Below are positions 23,859 to 32,489 of a stretch of 46,841 bases of DNA, in pieces. The notes below the pieces were generated by a model. It had not been told where the DNA came from. It saw only the letters and a program-made list of their open reading frames with translations, and ran no database searches. Source of the DNA: Bdellovibrionaceae bacterium UBA2316 (GTDB taxonomy: Bacteria > Bdellovibrionota > Bdellovibrionia > Bdellovibrionales > Bdellovibrionaceae); assembly GCA_002345205.1 (NCBI GenBank), contig DDVI01000075.1, forward strand, positions 1-46,841. The letters are read 5' to 3'. Made by a program: the position numbers and the translations under genes. How positions within the stretch are numbered: the stretch's first letter is position 1; the number at the start of each line of letters is the position of its first letter.

Positions 23859-25247
23859 ATGAGTTGGGCGCGCACCGTAATTATTGGATCCATTATTAGT
23901 ACATCCGCTATGGCGTCCCACTTTGAAAAAGGTGCTCCTTTGTTCTACAAAACGCCTCACAGTCAGTTCCCTTCCGGTCAACTTTCTGAAGATGAGCTCG
24001 AGTCTAAAAAAATCCGAACTGAAGAAACAAATACCTACCAAGTGATTTGGGATAAACGTGATTTCTTTTTTGAATCTCACGAAATGGCGAAAGATGTTCA
24101 TGTTTCTGATTTAATTACATCTAATCGCAGTTTTTCGGTAACTGAAAAACGAGATCCCAAATCTAAAGAAATGTTCTACGTTTCAAAAAACGATGTGGTT
24201 CGTTTGATCGCCATCCTGTCTGAGGACTGGTTAGAAATTGAAAACTTAAAAACCGGAAAACGGGGTCTGGCTCGCGCTAGTGATTTTGCCGCATTTTCCG
24301 AAGATACGGGCCTGGCTCTGACCTACATGGCGACCCTACTAAAAGAAACTCCAGACGATTATTCAAAAATGATCACTACGGTTCCACAAGGCACGCGTCT
24401 TAAAGTCATCGAATGGAAAAACGAAAAAATTCGCATTACTTACAACAACCAAACAGGTTATATCGATTCAGGACACGTGATCCTTAAAGCCGATTTTTCA
24501 TCGTGGATTCTACATAGTAAAAATGGATGGACGGAAGTCAAATATCGTGAAGGCCAAGCCGTTCGATCGAAACAAAACGAACTTCTGAATATCGCCGATA
24601 TCAAGGCCTACGTTACAGAAAAAAAACGCGCATTCAGTTTGGTTCACAGAGACAACGGACCCAAACTAAAATCAAAACTAGAAATCGTCGATTTAGAACC
24701 TAGCCGCTGGGTGGTTTCGCGCTTAGCTGAACATGGTGAAGTCTGGTGGAAAAAACTACGCCCGACCCAAAACACTCAATCTGTAAAAACGCTGAGTGAA
24801 TTAACGTCATCAGGAATATTCTCGAGTGACATGTCGAGCGATTCACCTAATCGCGGACTTATTTCTTCAAACGGAATCTATCGTACAGAAGACGGTCTAA
24901 CGTGGGCCAAACTAGATTTCTTTAAAAATGAAAACTGGCCTGTATGTATTACTAAAAATGTTTGGTATGTTGGCGCGTTCCGCAGTTTAGATGATGGTAA
25001 AACATTCGAGCCGTTCATTCGCTGGGACTATTTATCTTACTTAGTATCGACGGAACTACAGACCAATCCAAAATTCTTTAAAATCTTGAGCATGGAAAGC
25101 CTGAGCCCAAAAGAAATCAAGATTCACATGGATCTTGGATCGAAGAAGGTGACCTTCACTTATAACAGTTATTTAACAACTTGGAAAGTATTGCCAGAAA
25201 CGAATAAAAAGGTAGCTCAGAACGCAAAACCGGGAATCAAGCTGTAA
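23859..25247 (+). CDS. Exported protein with SH3-like domains
   Basis: The 462-residue product starts with a signal peptide (cleavage near Ala19). Two SH3-like segments follow: about 107-146 (VSKNDVVRLIAIL...WLEIENLKTGKRGLARASDF) and about 170-208 (VPQGTRLKVIEW...YNNQTGYIDSGHV). The C-terminal half contains a repeat-like NGIYRTEDGLTWAKL and FRSLDDGKTFEPF, which resemble Asp-box (BNR) blades. SH3b modules often bind peptidoglycan or stabilise envelope proteins, so a periplasmic role is likely. It is divergent from the IcmF operon and preceded by an AAGGAAAAC site. I do not know a named family. Confidence 0.68.
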   Translation: MSWARTVIIGSIISTSAMASHFEKGAPLFYKTPHSQFPSGQLSEDELESKKIRTEETNTYQVIWDKRDFFFESHEMAKDVHVSDLITSNRSFSVTEKRDPKSKEMFYVSKNDVVRLIAILSEDWLEIENLKTGKRGLARASDFAAFSEDTGLALTYMATLLKETPDDYSKMITTVPQGTRLKVIEWKNEKIRITYNNQTGYIDSGHVILKADFSSWILHSKNGWTEVKYREGQAVRSKQNELLNIADIKAYVTEKKRAFSLVHRDNGPKLKSKLEIVDLEPSRWVVSRLAEHGEVWWKKLRPTQNTQSVKTLSELTSSGIFSSDMSSDSPNRGLISSNGIYRTEDGLTWAKLDFFKNENWPVCITKNVWYVGAFRSLDDGKTFEPFIRWDYLSYLVSTELQTNPKFFKILSMESLSPKEIKIHMDLGSKKVTFTYNSYLTTWKVLPETNKKVAQNAKPGIKL

Positions 25248-25341
25248 AACAGCCGTACCCATTTTTGACACTCCTTGAAATTATTCAAAAAAACGAAACA
25301 AAGATTCAAAAATAGTATTTTTCAAATATAACAGTTCCCTG

Positions 25342-26511
25342 ATGGGGCGCTTTTTATATTTTCTCATTCTAATAGCTAGCTTTAATGTCACCTACGCTGA
25401 CGATATCAGTAATTTAGGATGGCCGAAAACCTTGTCTAAACTGTATTTCCAGCTCAATGAAAAACCAAAAAATTATTTCGTATTAGTGTCGCGAATGCCT
25501 TCAATTGCTGTTGATTTCCGTACAAATGACGGACTTCACAACTCAATCAATTCTTTTAGTTTTCAAAAAAACTTTCATCCTGGCCATGAAATGATTGGTT
25601 GGAAATGCAAAATTGGCACTATGCCATTTGAATCCATGGTTGGCCTTTCTGGAGAATCCGACGATCAACATAAAGACCTTTTAGATAAAGGCTGGGGTTT
25701 AACGTCTCTGCTGGCTACGTTTAAAGACGGCTTCCTGCAGGATCCAAATGAACTCGAAGCGCGCTTTCACTATTTCGCCGAAGAAAATGAATTGGCGGCG
25801 GCCGAAGGTCGTTCAAAACGAATTTTTCTAATCGCCACTGTGTTAGAAATCACCGAAAACGACTGCGAACGCATTGTAAACGAAACCTTTGAGTTTGTTA
25901 ATCACATCAACAATCCCGTACAAAATTTCAGCATGATTTTATCACCGGCTCGTTACGAGGGCGCCGGCTGCGGAAGCTTTGCGGCTCATTTTATGGAACG
26001 TATTGATAGTGTTAAATCTTTAATTCCACTTTTTCGTCGCCAATTTAATTTACCCAATTATCTTTTTGGCACCGGATCTGCACTTCCTGAAGGCGTGGAA
26101 ATACCAGAGACGATTAAAAACCTAGCTTCAAAAAAACCTGTATCGAAAATCAAATTAATTTCGTCTTCGTGGACTTCTTCCGCATCACCATACATAAACG
26201 TAGAAATTTTGGACCCAGAGCTGATTGTATTCTGGCAGAAATTATTTTTTGATGCTTACTTCGATCAAAACAATTGGACAAAAGAGAAAAAATCATTCAA
26301 CAAGAACACATTCATCACGCGTGGCGTATGGGAAAGCTCGGAAGATATCTATAACCAGGGACAGAGAAATTTTACATACGTAGCGATTGACAGGAATTAT
26401 GATGAACGCACGCGCAGTATTTATTCTCATCAAACTCAGTTTATCAAAGACTTGAATTTAACTTATTTTACGTTTTCAAACTTTCCGGGAATTATCCTGG
26501 AAAGAAAATAA
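25342..26511 (+). CDS. Exported hypothetical protein
   Basis: The 389-residue product has a signal peptide (FLYFLILIASFNVTYA, cleavage near residue 19) and no other membrane segment. Notable stretches are LSPARYEGAGCGSFAAHFMERI near the middle, where GCGSFAAH could be an active-site-like Cys/Ser motif, and a paired WKCKIG Cys earlier. I do not recognise the family. It lies 94 bases after the SH3-like gene and 19 bases before the glycine-zipper gene, so all three may be cotranscribed. Periplasmic or extracellular location is inferred. Confidence 0.65.
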   Translation: MGRFLYFLILIASFNVTYADDISNLGWPKTLSKLYFQLNEKPKNYFVLVSRMPSIAVDFRTNDGLHNSINSFSFQKNFHPGHEMIGWKCKIGTMPFESMVGLSGESDDQHKDLLDKGWGLTSLLATFKDGFLQDPNELEARFHYFAEENELAAAEGRSKRIFLIATVLEITENDCERIVNETFEFVNHINNPVQNFSMILSPARYEGAGCGSFAAHFMERIDSVKSLIPLFRRQFNLPNYLFGTGSALPEGVEIPETIKNLASKKPVSKIKLISSSWTSSASPYINVEILDPELIVFWQKLFFDAYFDQNNWTKEKKSFNKNTFITRGVWESSEDIYNQGQRNFTYVAIDRNYDERTRSIYSHQTQFIKDLNLTYFTFSNFPGIILERK

Positions 26512-26530
26512 TTCCTAATTAGGAGGGTAT

Positions 26531-27040
26531 ATGAAACAAACTATCAAAATGTTTTCGATCTTGGCTCTAATGCTTGGATCTTTAAATGTATTCGCATTAG
26601 ATAGCAAAAGCGATGTTGGTGCCGTAGTGGGCGGTGTTGTTGGTGGCGTTATCGGAAATCAAATTGGCGGCGGCAGTGGCAATGTACTAGCTACTGGTAT
26701 CGGTATCATCGCCGGTGCCGTTATCGGATCTTCAATTGGTGCATCGTTAGATCGCGCGGATCAAATGGCTATCAGAGATGCACAAGAGCAAGCTCTATAT
26801 GCTCCTGTAGGTCATCCTTACTCTTGGGATGGCGCTCGTTATGGTTCACGTTCAGGCGCCCGTGGTCAATTTGTAACCACTCGTGAAGGTTATCACCGTC
26901 GTTACCGCAACGAAGTTTGCCGTAGTTACCGCAGTGAGATCTACACACGTGGCCGCACTGAAGTTCGCCAAGGTACTACTTGCCAACGTTCAAACGGTTC
27001 TTGGCACGAAGTGAATTCATCAGAAGTTTATTTTAGATAG
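26531..27040 (+). CDS. Glycine-zipper 2TM-domain exported protein (17 kDa antigen-like)
   Basis: The start follows TAGGAGGGTAT, a strong site. The 169-residue product has a signal peptide (cleavage after VFA, about residue 22), then a glycine-zipper block of two small-residue helices (about 30-75: VGGVVGGVIGNQIGG, GIIAGAVIGSSIGASLD). These are typical of 17 kDa surface antigens and SlyB-like proteins that insert in or stabilise the outer membrane. A Tyr/Arg-rich tail with CRSYRSEIYTRGRTEVRQGTTCQ (two Cys) follows. No lipobox Cys is present. The tail is followed by a hairpin terminator. Confidence 0.82.
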   Translation: MKQTIKMFSILALMLGSLNVFALDSKSDVGAVVGGVVGGVIGNQIGGGSGNVLATGIGIIAGAVIGSSIGASLDRADQMAIRDAQEQALYAPVGHPYSWDGARYGSRSGARGQFVTTREGYHRRYRNEVCRSYRSEIYTRGRTEVRQGTTCQRSNGSWHEVNSSEVYFR

Positions 27041-27082
27041 TTGTCTAGAACAGCTTCCAATAGAGTAATTAATTTACTCCTC

Positions 27083-27116
27083 AAAACTCCATGGCAGTAC
27101 GTCATGGAGTTTTTTA
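27083..27116 (+). terminator. Rho-independent terminator
   Basis: An 11-bp stem AAAACTCCATG/CATGGAGTTTT (27083-27093 and 27103-27113) with a 9-nt loop is followed by TTT. It ends the transcript of the glycine-zipper gene. Confidence 0.8.
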
Positions 27117-27231
27117 TCTACGCAATTCTTTGTCTTTAAAAAATAAAAGTGAGTAAAATTCTTTTTTCTCGTTGTCAGCACTAAAGACCCATGCAAAAAA
27201 ATTGAAACAATTTTACATGGAGTACTATTTA

Positions 27232-27684
27232 ATGAAAACGATCGCAATCGGTCTTCTATTATCTTTCTCTGCATTTTCTTTTCAATCCAACACATGTTCA
27301 GACTCTACACATAAGCCAGAGTTAAAAGTTACTTACACCACCAACAACCTAATCGCAGCCGAACGCTACACAAGCGTAGCCCACGTTTCTGCTGTAAAAT
27401 CTGTCCCGAGCAAAACCTTCCAAGGCGTAACAATTAAGTATTTCCCATTTAGCACTTATTACCCACACTCTGTTTTAGCGGTTTACACACTTGTAGCGGC
27501 GAACGGAAAAGAAGTTCCTCAGTTTGCAGTTTACTCAAATCCACCAGTGAACACTGTAGATATCTTAGATAAAAAACTTCAAGGATTAGTGTCTGCGGGT
27601 GCCAATGGCAAATTAGTTTTCAGCCAAAAAGTGACAGACCAATTGGCCTACGAAGGCCTTTACGTTCTTAGACAGTGCAAATAA
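27232..27684 (+). CDS. Small exported hypothetical protein, 150 residues
   Basis: The ATG at 27232 starts a clean signal peptide (KTIAIGLLLSFSAFSFQ); the in-frame start at 27172 would place this leader internally. The mature part is about 130 residues with two Cys (one near the N-terminus, one at the C-terminus, RQCK), which could form a disulfide. Beta-rich composition with many Thr, Val and Tyr. No family recognised. It is a single gene, with terminators on both sides. Confidence 0.65.
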   Translation: MKTIAIGLLLSFSAFSFQSNTCSDSTHKPELKVTYTTNNLIAAERYTSVAHVSAVKSVPSKTFQGVTIKYFPFSTYYPHSVLAVYTLVAANGKEVPQFAVYSNPPVNTVDILDKKLQGLVSAGANGKLVFSQKVTDQLAYEGLYVLRQCK

Positions 27685-27706
27685 TTTTTTAGTTTCAGTA
27701 GTTTTT

Positions 27707-27740
27707 AAAAGGCGTTTTTTTTTGAGAGCGCCTTTTTTTA
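27707..27740. terminator. Bidirectional terminator between convergent genes
   Basis: AAAAGGCG (27707-27714) pairs with CGCCTTTT (27729-27736), with a T-rich 14-nt loop and a T-tract after the right arm on the plus strand. It separates the small exported protein gene from the convergent acyltransferase gene. Confidence 0.65.
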
Positions 27741-27745
27741 TTTGT

Positions 27746-28495
27746 TTAAGATTTAGCTCTGTATTTTTCCGGATTTTCAAGAGCATCAGCCATAATTACC
27801 CGCGTTTGTTCCATCAATTCTTTTTTTGCGTCAACAGTTAAGCCCTTAGTTTCGATAGGTTCTAAAACATCCAAAATAATTTCATCGGTCCAACGATTCC
27901 AATTAGGAATGATGCTGTCTTTAGACATAACACGAGCGGCATTTCTTATGATTACCGGGACTATAGGTGCTGAACATTGGATCGCAAGCACAAACGGACC
28001 TGACTTAAAAGGACCTAGTTTTTCTGTTATTTGCCGAGTCCCTTCGGGCGCCAAGGCAAAACGGTCACCGCGGACTATACGTTCTTTGGCTTCGGCATAG
28101 ACTCTGAATACAGATTCACGCCGTTCACGGTCGATTGGTAAAACACCTACCCGACGAATCGCCCAACCAAACACAGGAATTTTAAACAACTCAATTTTTG
28201 AACCAAAGCGAAACGAAGGTAAGTATCCGGACATAGCCCAGATATCAAAATAGCTGGCGTGATTAAAAACATAAATACATCCGATTTTTTTTGGCACACG
28301 ATCTTCGCCATTCACCTTCACGCGAACGCCAAACATTTTACAGGTACCCGCAGCCCAAAGCTTAATGATGAAGTTATCTATTTTTCTATTATTAAATAAA
28401 ACATTAAACAAAACGCACGCGGCAGACAGCGTGACTAAATAGATAGGATAAAGCAAAACAAGGATTATCGAACGCAAGCGGATGAACAACAACAT
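27746..28495 (-). CDS. 1-acyl-glycerol-3-phosphate acyltransferase (PlsC family)
   Basis: A 249-residue acyltransferase with an N-terminal membrane helix (about 8-35), the catalytic HX4D motif (His79 and Asp84 in FNHASYFD), a substrate-binding FRFGSKIELFKIPVFGWAI block and the PEGTRQ motif. This set defines the PlsC family, which acylates lysophosphatidic acid to phosphatidic acid at the inner membrane. The gene starts three bases after the stop of the TIGR04552-like gene, so both are on one transcript. Other lysophospholipid acyltransferases share these motifs, so I give no symbol. Confidence 0.88.
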   Translation of the reverse strand: MLLFIRLRSIILVLLYPIYLVTLSAACVLFNVLFNNRKIDNFIIKLWAAGTCKMFGVRVKVNGEDRVPKKIGCIYVFNHASYFDIWAMSGYLPSFRFGSKIELFKIPVFGWAIRRVGVLPIDRERRESVFRVYAEAKERIVRGDRFALAPEGTRQITEKLGPFKSGPFVLAIQCSAPIVPVIIRNAARVMSKDSIIPNWNRWTDEIILDVLEPIETKGLTVDAKKELMEQTRVIMADALENPEKYRAKS

Positions 28496-28498
28496 GAA

Positions 28499-29584
28499 CT
28501 AGGTCCTCGAAAACAAACGGTTTCGGGCCGATTCTTTTTGTCGCTCTTTATAGGAGTCGTGACTAGAAGGCCCACTAATTACTTTTTGATACGATACTTC
28601 ATCCATGATCTGCACTTCATAGGGATAGAAGAAACTATACATTCTTTTTCCATCCTTATTGATGTGAATTAATTTACGCGTGATAAACTTTATAAACCGA
28701 AACTCATCATGAGTTTGCTGATTGAACTTACGGATAATCTCATATTCCTGACGGTTACTTTCTAAATGTCTGATAAAAAAGGCGTTAAAATCTTCGGCAC
28801 CATTATTATTATATTTATATTGTTCTAGGGATTCTCGAAACAGCTTCACTGGACACAGGTTATTTGACGATTGATCTGGCATAATGTGTGGGAATGAAAT
28901 GACACTGTTTTCAAGCAAAAACCTTAAAACCGAAAAAACGTCGTAAACATTTTTAACTACAAAACGCACGCCCAGCTTATCAAATACTTTCATAGCCAAA
29001 GCATCAGGACGCGCGAGTAGTTTGATAACAGTGCTCGAAGACGTCTTAAATGGTTTGTATTGAAAATCGATCAACTCAACCGCGGGCAATGTCCCCGTCT
29101 CGGTCTTTAGGTACTTGGTGTTGGATTCACCATTGTGATAAATTGACTTCTGAAAATCCGATAACACCTGACTTTGAATGTCCTCCGAAAAATTACTGAA
29201 CATATCATTTTCAGAGTGAACAAAGACATGCATGCACTTTAAAATAGCACATGACCAGCGCTGGTAATCCGGGCTCGCGGCATTTTTCGGTGATGAAAAA
29301 TAAAGCAGTTTGCGTATATCTTGTAATTTTTTACGATCAACCAAGATCTCTGGAATTTCGTAGACGGGGTAATTTAATTTTTCAGTGACTAAAACAATAG
29401 CACGTCGGTGATAATACCAAAGACGTTTTTGATCTTCTTCATTATGGATATCAAACCCGTAGCTAAGTAGGAAAAGATTGGCTTTATCTTCGTCATCGAT
29501 CTCAAGGCCGGGTATGTCTAGAACTGATTTCCCGCCGGCCACTGTGTCGAGCATGGGCCAATTAAAGGTGTAATTTAGATCCAT
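28499..29584 (-). CDS. TIGR04552-like protein, possible RelA/SpoT-type fold
   Basis: The 361-residue soluble protein opens with GGKSVLDIPGLEI...ANLFLLSYGFDIHNEED, which I recall as the start of the uncharacterised family TIGR04552 of predatory and myxobacterial lineages. A central stretch (about 165-235), with VELIDFQYKPFKTSS, STVIKLLARPDALAMKVFDKLGVRFVVKNVYDVFSVLRFLL, resembles the RelA/SpoT synthetase layout in which a basic strand leads into a D-K-x-G-x-R-x-V segment. Both recalls are unverified. The gene is cotranscribed with a PlsC-type acyltransferase (3-base gap). No signal peptide or membrane helix. Function unknown. Confidence 0.6.
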   Translation of the reverse strand: MDLNYTFNWPMLDTVAGGKSVLDIPGLEIDDEDKANLFLLSYGFDIHNEEDQKRLWYYHRRAIVLVTEKLNYPVYEIPEILVDRKKLQDIRKLLYFSSPKNAASPDYQRWSCAILKCMHVFVHSENDMFSNFSEDIQSQVLSDFQKSIYHNGESNTKYLKTETGTLPAVELIDFQYKPFKTSSSTVIKLLARPDALAMKVFDKLGVRFVVKNVYDVFSVLRFLLENSVISFPHIMPDQSSNNLCPVKLFRESLEQYKYNNNGAEDFNAFFIRHLESNRQEYEIIRKFNQQTHDEFRFIKFITRKLIHINKDGKRMYSFFYPYEVQIMDEVSYQKVISGPSSHDSYKERQKESARNRLFSRT

Positions 29585-29602
29585 GCTCGCAGAATAAAAC
29601 TT

Positions 29603-30289
29603 CTAGTAGAAAAGTCCACAAGAATTCAGTGAGAATCTTCCTAAGCTTCCGCTTTTAGGAGACTCATTATCATAATGCACCGAATTGGCAAATGTCACTG
29701 TACCATCGGCTTTTGTTTGGTTGAATGAACCAGTGATTGTTACTTTGCCATAACCATCAGCAAACACCACGGTGAAGTTTCCTGTGCCGTTGTTTACATT
29801 TGTTAAGTTGCCAGATTCCGCTTTTGAAAAATCAACCAAAATTGATTTCAAGATTTCGTTCGAATCTGTAGCTTGTGTTCCCACTAGGCTATCTTTCACA
29901 TCCATCGACAATTTCGTTTCCGCACGATTTAATTGATTGCCCGAAATTTTCAATTTCAACGTAATGTTTACACCTGTTTGAGTGGAAGAGCTTGATCCAC
30001 TTAAATCACCTAAAAGGTTATCAGCCATTGTCGCCGAGAAAAAATTTGCCCAGTTGTTTCTAAAAGTATTTCCATACATTGAGTCATCAAAAACTCGGCC
30101 TGTTGCATTTGTGACGCCGTCTGAACACTTTGTAACTCCTAATGTAGTTGCGCCGCCGGCTATCGCCTGATCGCCACGCGGGGCAATTCCGCCTCTATTT
30201 TGCGCCGAACTATTTTTCTTCGCGCATGAAGCTAACATTAAAAACATACCGAAAAAAATAACCAAAGCTGATTTAATCATGAGTTTCAT
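29603..30289 (-). CDS. Lipoprotein, unknown function
   Basis: The start follows GAGGAGATTTT. The 228-residue product has a lipoprotein signal peptide with lipobox LASC (Cys near residue 22) followed by AKKNSSAQNRGG, a flexible linker. The mature part is Asn/Ser/Thr/Gly-rich, with beta-strand patterns such as STQTGVNITLKLKISGN and GNFTVVFADGYGKVTITGSFNQ, suggesting a small beta sandwich or barrel. Two Cys remain (TKCSDG and NSCGLF). No family recognised. It lies 18 bases before the start of the TIGR04552-like gene and may head that transcript. Confidence 0.72.
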   Translation of the reverse strand: MKLMIKSALVIFFGMFLMLASCAKKNSSAQNRGGIAPRGDQAIAGGATTLGVTKCSDGVTNATGRVFDDSMYGNTFRNNWANFFSATMADNLLGDLSGSSSSTQTGVNITLKLKISGNQLNRAETKLSMDVKDSLVGTQATDSNEILKSILVDFSKAESGNLTNVNNGTGNFTVVFADGYGKVTITGSFNQTKADGTVTFANSVHYDNESPKSGSLGRFSLNSCGLFY

Positions 30290-30427
30290 AAAATCTCCTC
30301 AATTAACTAGTATCGCAACCTCCGTGCCATACGCCCACGCCTTAACAGCCTTGATACTGGCTCATTCTGAGACATTCCAGTGCTTCGGAAATTTAGAGTC
30401 ACCCAACTGTCAAAAAAATCGACAGCA

Positions 30428-30483
30428 CCAAAAGGTGCCAGGCCCTAAAAGGCGTTCGACGTTTAGGGCCTGGCACCTTTTGG
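30428..30483. repeat. Palindromic repeat copy 1 (GGTGCCAGGCCC family)
   Basis: Perfect 22-bp arms (30428-30449 and 30462-30483) with a 12-nt loop that itself can pair as CG(T)..(A)CG. The core GGTGCCAGGCCC/GGGCCTGGCACC recurs at 38309-38366. On the minus strand it supplies the last codons and the TAA of the dehydrogenase gene and can act as its terminator. Confidence 0.85.
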
Positions 30484-31293
30484 CGTCTTTGGCGCTAGTT
30501 TAGATTGGGTCGATTGCCAGAAGTGGGTGGTTTTTTGTTTGTTTTGAGAAAGGGGTGATGGCGTGGCCTCTTCGGAGTTATCGAAGTATTTGCCGGATTT
30601 GGATTTTGGGAGGTCTGTTGTGACTAGGAAGACGCTGGTATCGGAACCGGTCTCCAGGGTGCCTCCGTCTATATTAAATCCTGCTTTTAGAAGCTTCGTG
30701 GTGATTACCCCGGGGTGCAGAGCATAGACTGGTATACTTAAGGGCTCCCATTCTTTAGCTAATTCCTGAGCTGTGATTAGATTCGCAAGCTTACTGGTAG
30801 CATAAGCCTCATAGGCACTGAAACTGGATTCAAAGTTATAGTTTTCAGGATTCAAAACACCGCGATTGTGAGCGACGCTGCTGACGAAGATGACTTTTGC
30901 CTCCCTGCTTTTTTCAAGCGATGGCCTCAATAACAATGTTAGTAAAGTTGGGCCAAAATGATTAGTCGCCATGGTTAACTCTAAACCGTCTTTTGAAAGC
31001 TGCTTTTCTTTTTGGTAGGTACCCGCATTGTTAAGCAGGATATCGAGTTTGGGGAACCTTTGCCGCAGATCCTGGGCACCAGCCACTACCGCATCCAAGG
31101 AACTTAGATCAAAAACACTGGAGTCTAACTTAGCCGAAGCTCCGATTTTCTGTTTGATCTCGGCGACGGCCGTGGCAACCCGAACACCATCACGCCCGTG
31201 GACAATCACATGGTAACCATGTTGAGCTAAACGAAGCGCGGTCATTTTTCCGATGCCATCTGTCGCACCGGTAACAAGTACAATCTTCGACAT
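30463..31293 (-). CDS. Short-chain dehydrogenase/reductase (SDR), retinol-dehydrogenase-like
   Basis: The 276-residue product has the classical SDR motifs: the cofactor loop TGATDGIG (about 8-15) with the basic HGRD that favours NADP, the NNAG motif (LLNNAGTY), the catalytic Ser segment VIFVSSVAH and the active-site YATSK. It is longer than the 250-residue core, resembling WW-oxidoreductase/retinol dehydrogenase-like SDRs. Substrate unknown. The C-terminal residues PKGARP and the stop codon are encoded within the palindromic repeat at 30428-30483, so the natural C-terminus may have been altered by the repeat. It lies 21 bases after dinB, on the same strand. Confidence 0.88.
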   Translation of the reverse strand: MSKIVLVTGATDGIGKMTALRLAQHGYHVIVHGRDGVRVATAVAEIKQKIGASAKLDSSVFDLSSLDAVVAGAQDLRQRFPKLDILLNNAGTYQKEKQLSKDGLELTMATNHFGPTLLTLLLRPSLEKSREAKVIFVSSVAHNRGVLNPENYNFESSFSAYEAYATSKLANLITAQELAKEWEPLSIPVYALHPGVITTKLLKAGFNIDGGTLETGSDTSVFLVTTDLPKSKSGKYFDNSEEATPSPLSQNKQKTTHFWQSTQSKLAPKTPKGARP

Positions 31294-31314
31294 ACTGACA
31301 TACTAGTATCGAAT

Positions 31315-32445
31315 TTACAGGAAAGTCATCTGCGTATGTTCTTCAGTCTTACCTAAACGAACACCCAAACCTAATAAACGTATTGGTTCCGATCGTTTAG
31401 ATAAAATATATTCAAGTAGTTTTTGAAATTCAACAAAGGAATAATCGCCTCGAAAACGACATTCATGAGTCGTCTGTTTGAAATCGAAATACTTAACCTT
31501 GACCACCAAGGTGCTGACATTGGGACCGACGCCATCCTCATTGGATTGCCATTTTTGAAACCGACCGTACCATTCCCCGTATACGCGAAACAATCGCTGC
31601 ATCAATGTTAAATAATCTTTCACGTCGTCATTAAACGTGAGTTCACAGGTAAATGATTTGCGCTCACCTTCCCCATCAACCCTTCTGAAATCAATGCCGT
31701 GACTCATGTAGAACATATCTAGATACCGACTACCAAATAAGTTCTTCAAATCGGCCATGGATGCCCTTTGAATATCGGAACATTTAAAAATCTTTTTTGC
31801 ATTCAAGCGCTCGCGGGATTTTTGACCGACACCAAAGATATACTTTATATCAAGCTCCTGCATAAAGCGCTGACGTTGGGACGGCGGAATCACATAAAAA
31901 CCATCGGGCTTCATCCAGTCACTAGCTACTTTAGCCAGAAACTTGTTATAGGAAGCTCCCACAGAAATCGTTAGGCCGGTCTGCTGAAATACCTTTTTCT
32001 TAATTTCACGAGCCACGTTGCTAGCTAAACTAGTGGCGCACAAATCAGTGATATCCAAGAACGCTTCATCCAAAGATAAACCTTCAACCTTCTGGGTATA
32101 CTGATAGAAAATATCGAACACCTCGCGGCTGGCGGCTTTATATTTCTTAAAATCTGGCGGCAGAATTAACAACTTAGGGCATTTCTTTATAGCTAAGCTT
32201 GATGCCATAGCCGATTTAACGCCAAAACTGCGAGCCAAGTAATTCGATGTACACAACACACCACGTGAGTTTGGAGGACCGCCAATAGCGAGCGGCACAT
32301 TCTTTAACGCTGGGTTATCCCGAGTTTCCACTGCAGCATAAAAGCAATCGAGATCAAAATGTAAAATTCGATTTTTGGTCCATTTAGAAATGAAGTCCTC
32401 ACTCAGTAATAAATCTTGAAGTGAGGACGGCGAAATTTGTTCCAT
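31315..32445 (-). CDS. dinB: DNA polymerase IV (Y family)
   Basis: I choose the ATG at 32445 over the TTG at 32451. The product is 376 residues and has the Y-family catalytic motifs: FDLDCFYAAVE with the first metal Asp pair, RSFGVKSAM, and SLDEAFLDIT with the second Asp-Glu pair. Helix-hairpin-helix residues (KYIFGVGQKSRERL) and a little-finger domain follow. It is an error-prone translesion polymerase. The C-terminus stops at HTQMTFL, without a clear beta-clamp-binding motif, although QMTFL is close to the usual QLxLF. No SOS box was recognised upstream. Its downstream partner is the SDR gene. Confidence 0.93.
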   Translation of the reverse strand: MEQISPSSLQDLLLSEDFISKWTKNRILHFDLDCFYAAVETRDNPALKNVPLAIGGPPNSRGVLCTSNYLARSFGVKSAMASSLAIKKCPKLLILPPDFKKYKAASREVFDIFYQYTQKVEGLSLDEAFLDITDLCATSLASNVAREIKKKVFQQTGLTISVGASYNKFLAKVASDWMKPDGFYVIPPSQRQRFMQELDIKYIFGVGQKSRERLNAKKIFKCSDIQRASMADLKNLFGSRYLDMFYMSHGIDFRRVDGEGERKSFTCELTFNDDVKDYLTLMQRLFRVYGEWYGRFQKWQSNEDGVGPNVSTLVVKVKYFDFKQTTHECRFRGDYSFVEFQKLLEYILSKRSEPIRLLGLGVRLGKTEEHTQMTFL

Positions 32446-32489
32446 GTGCAAATCATACTTACATATAATTTACACATCAACATTTATTT

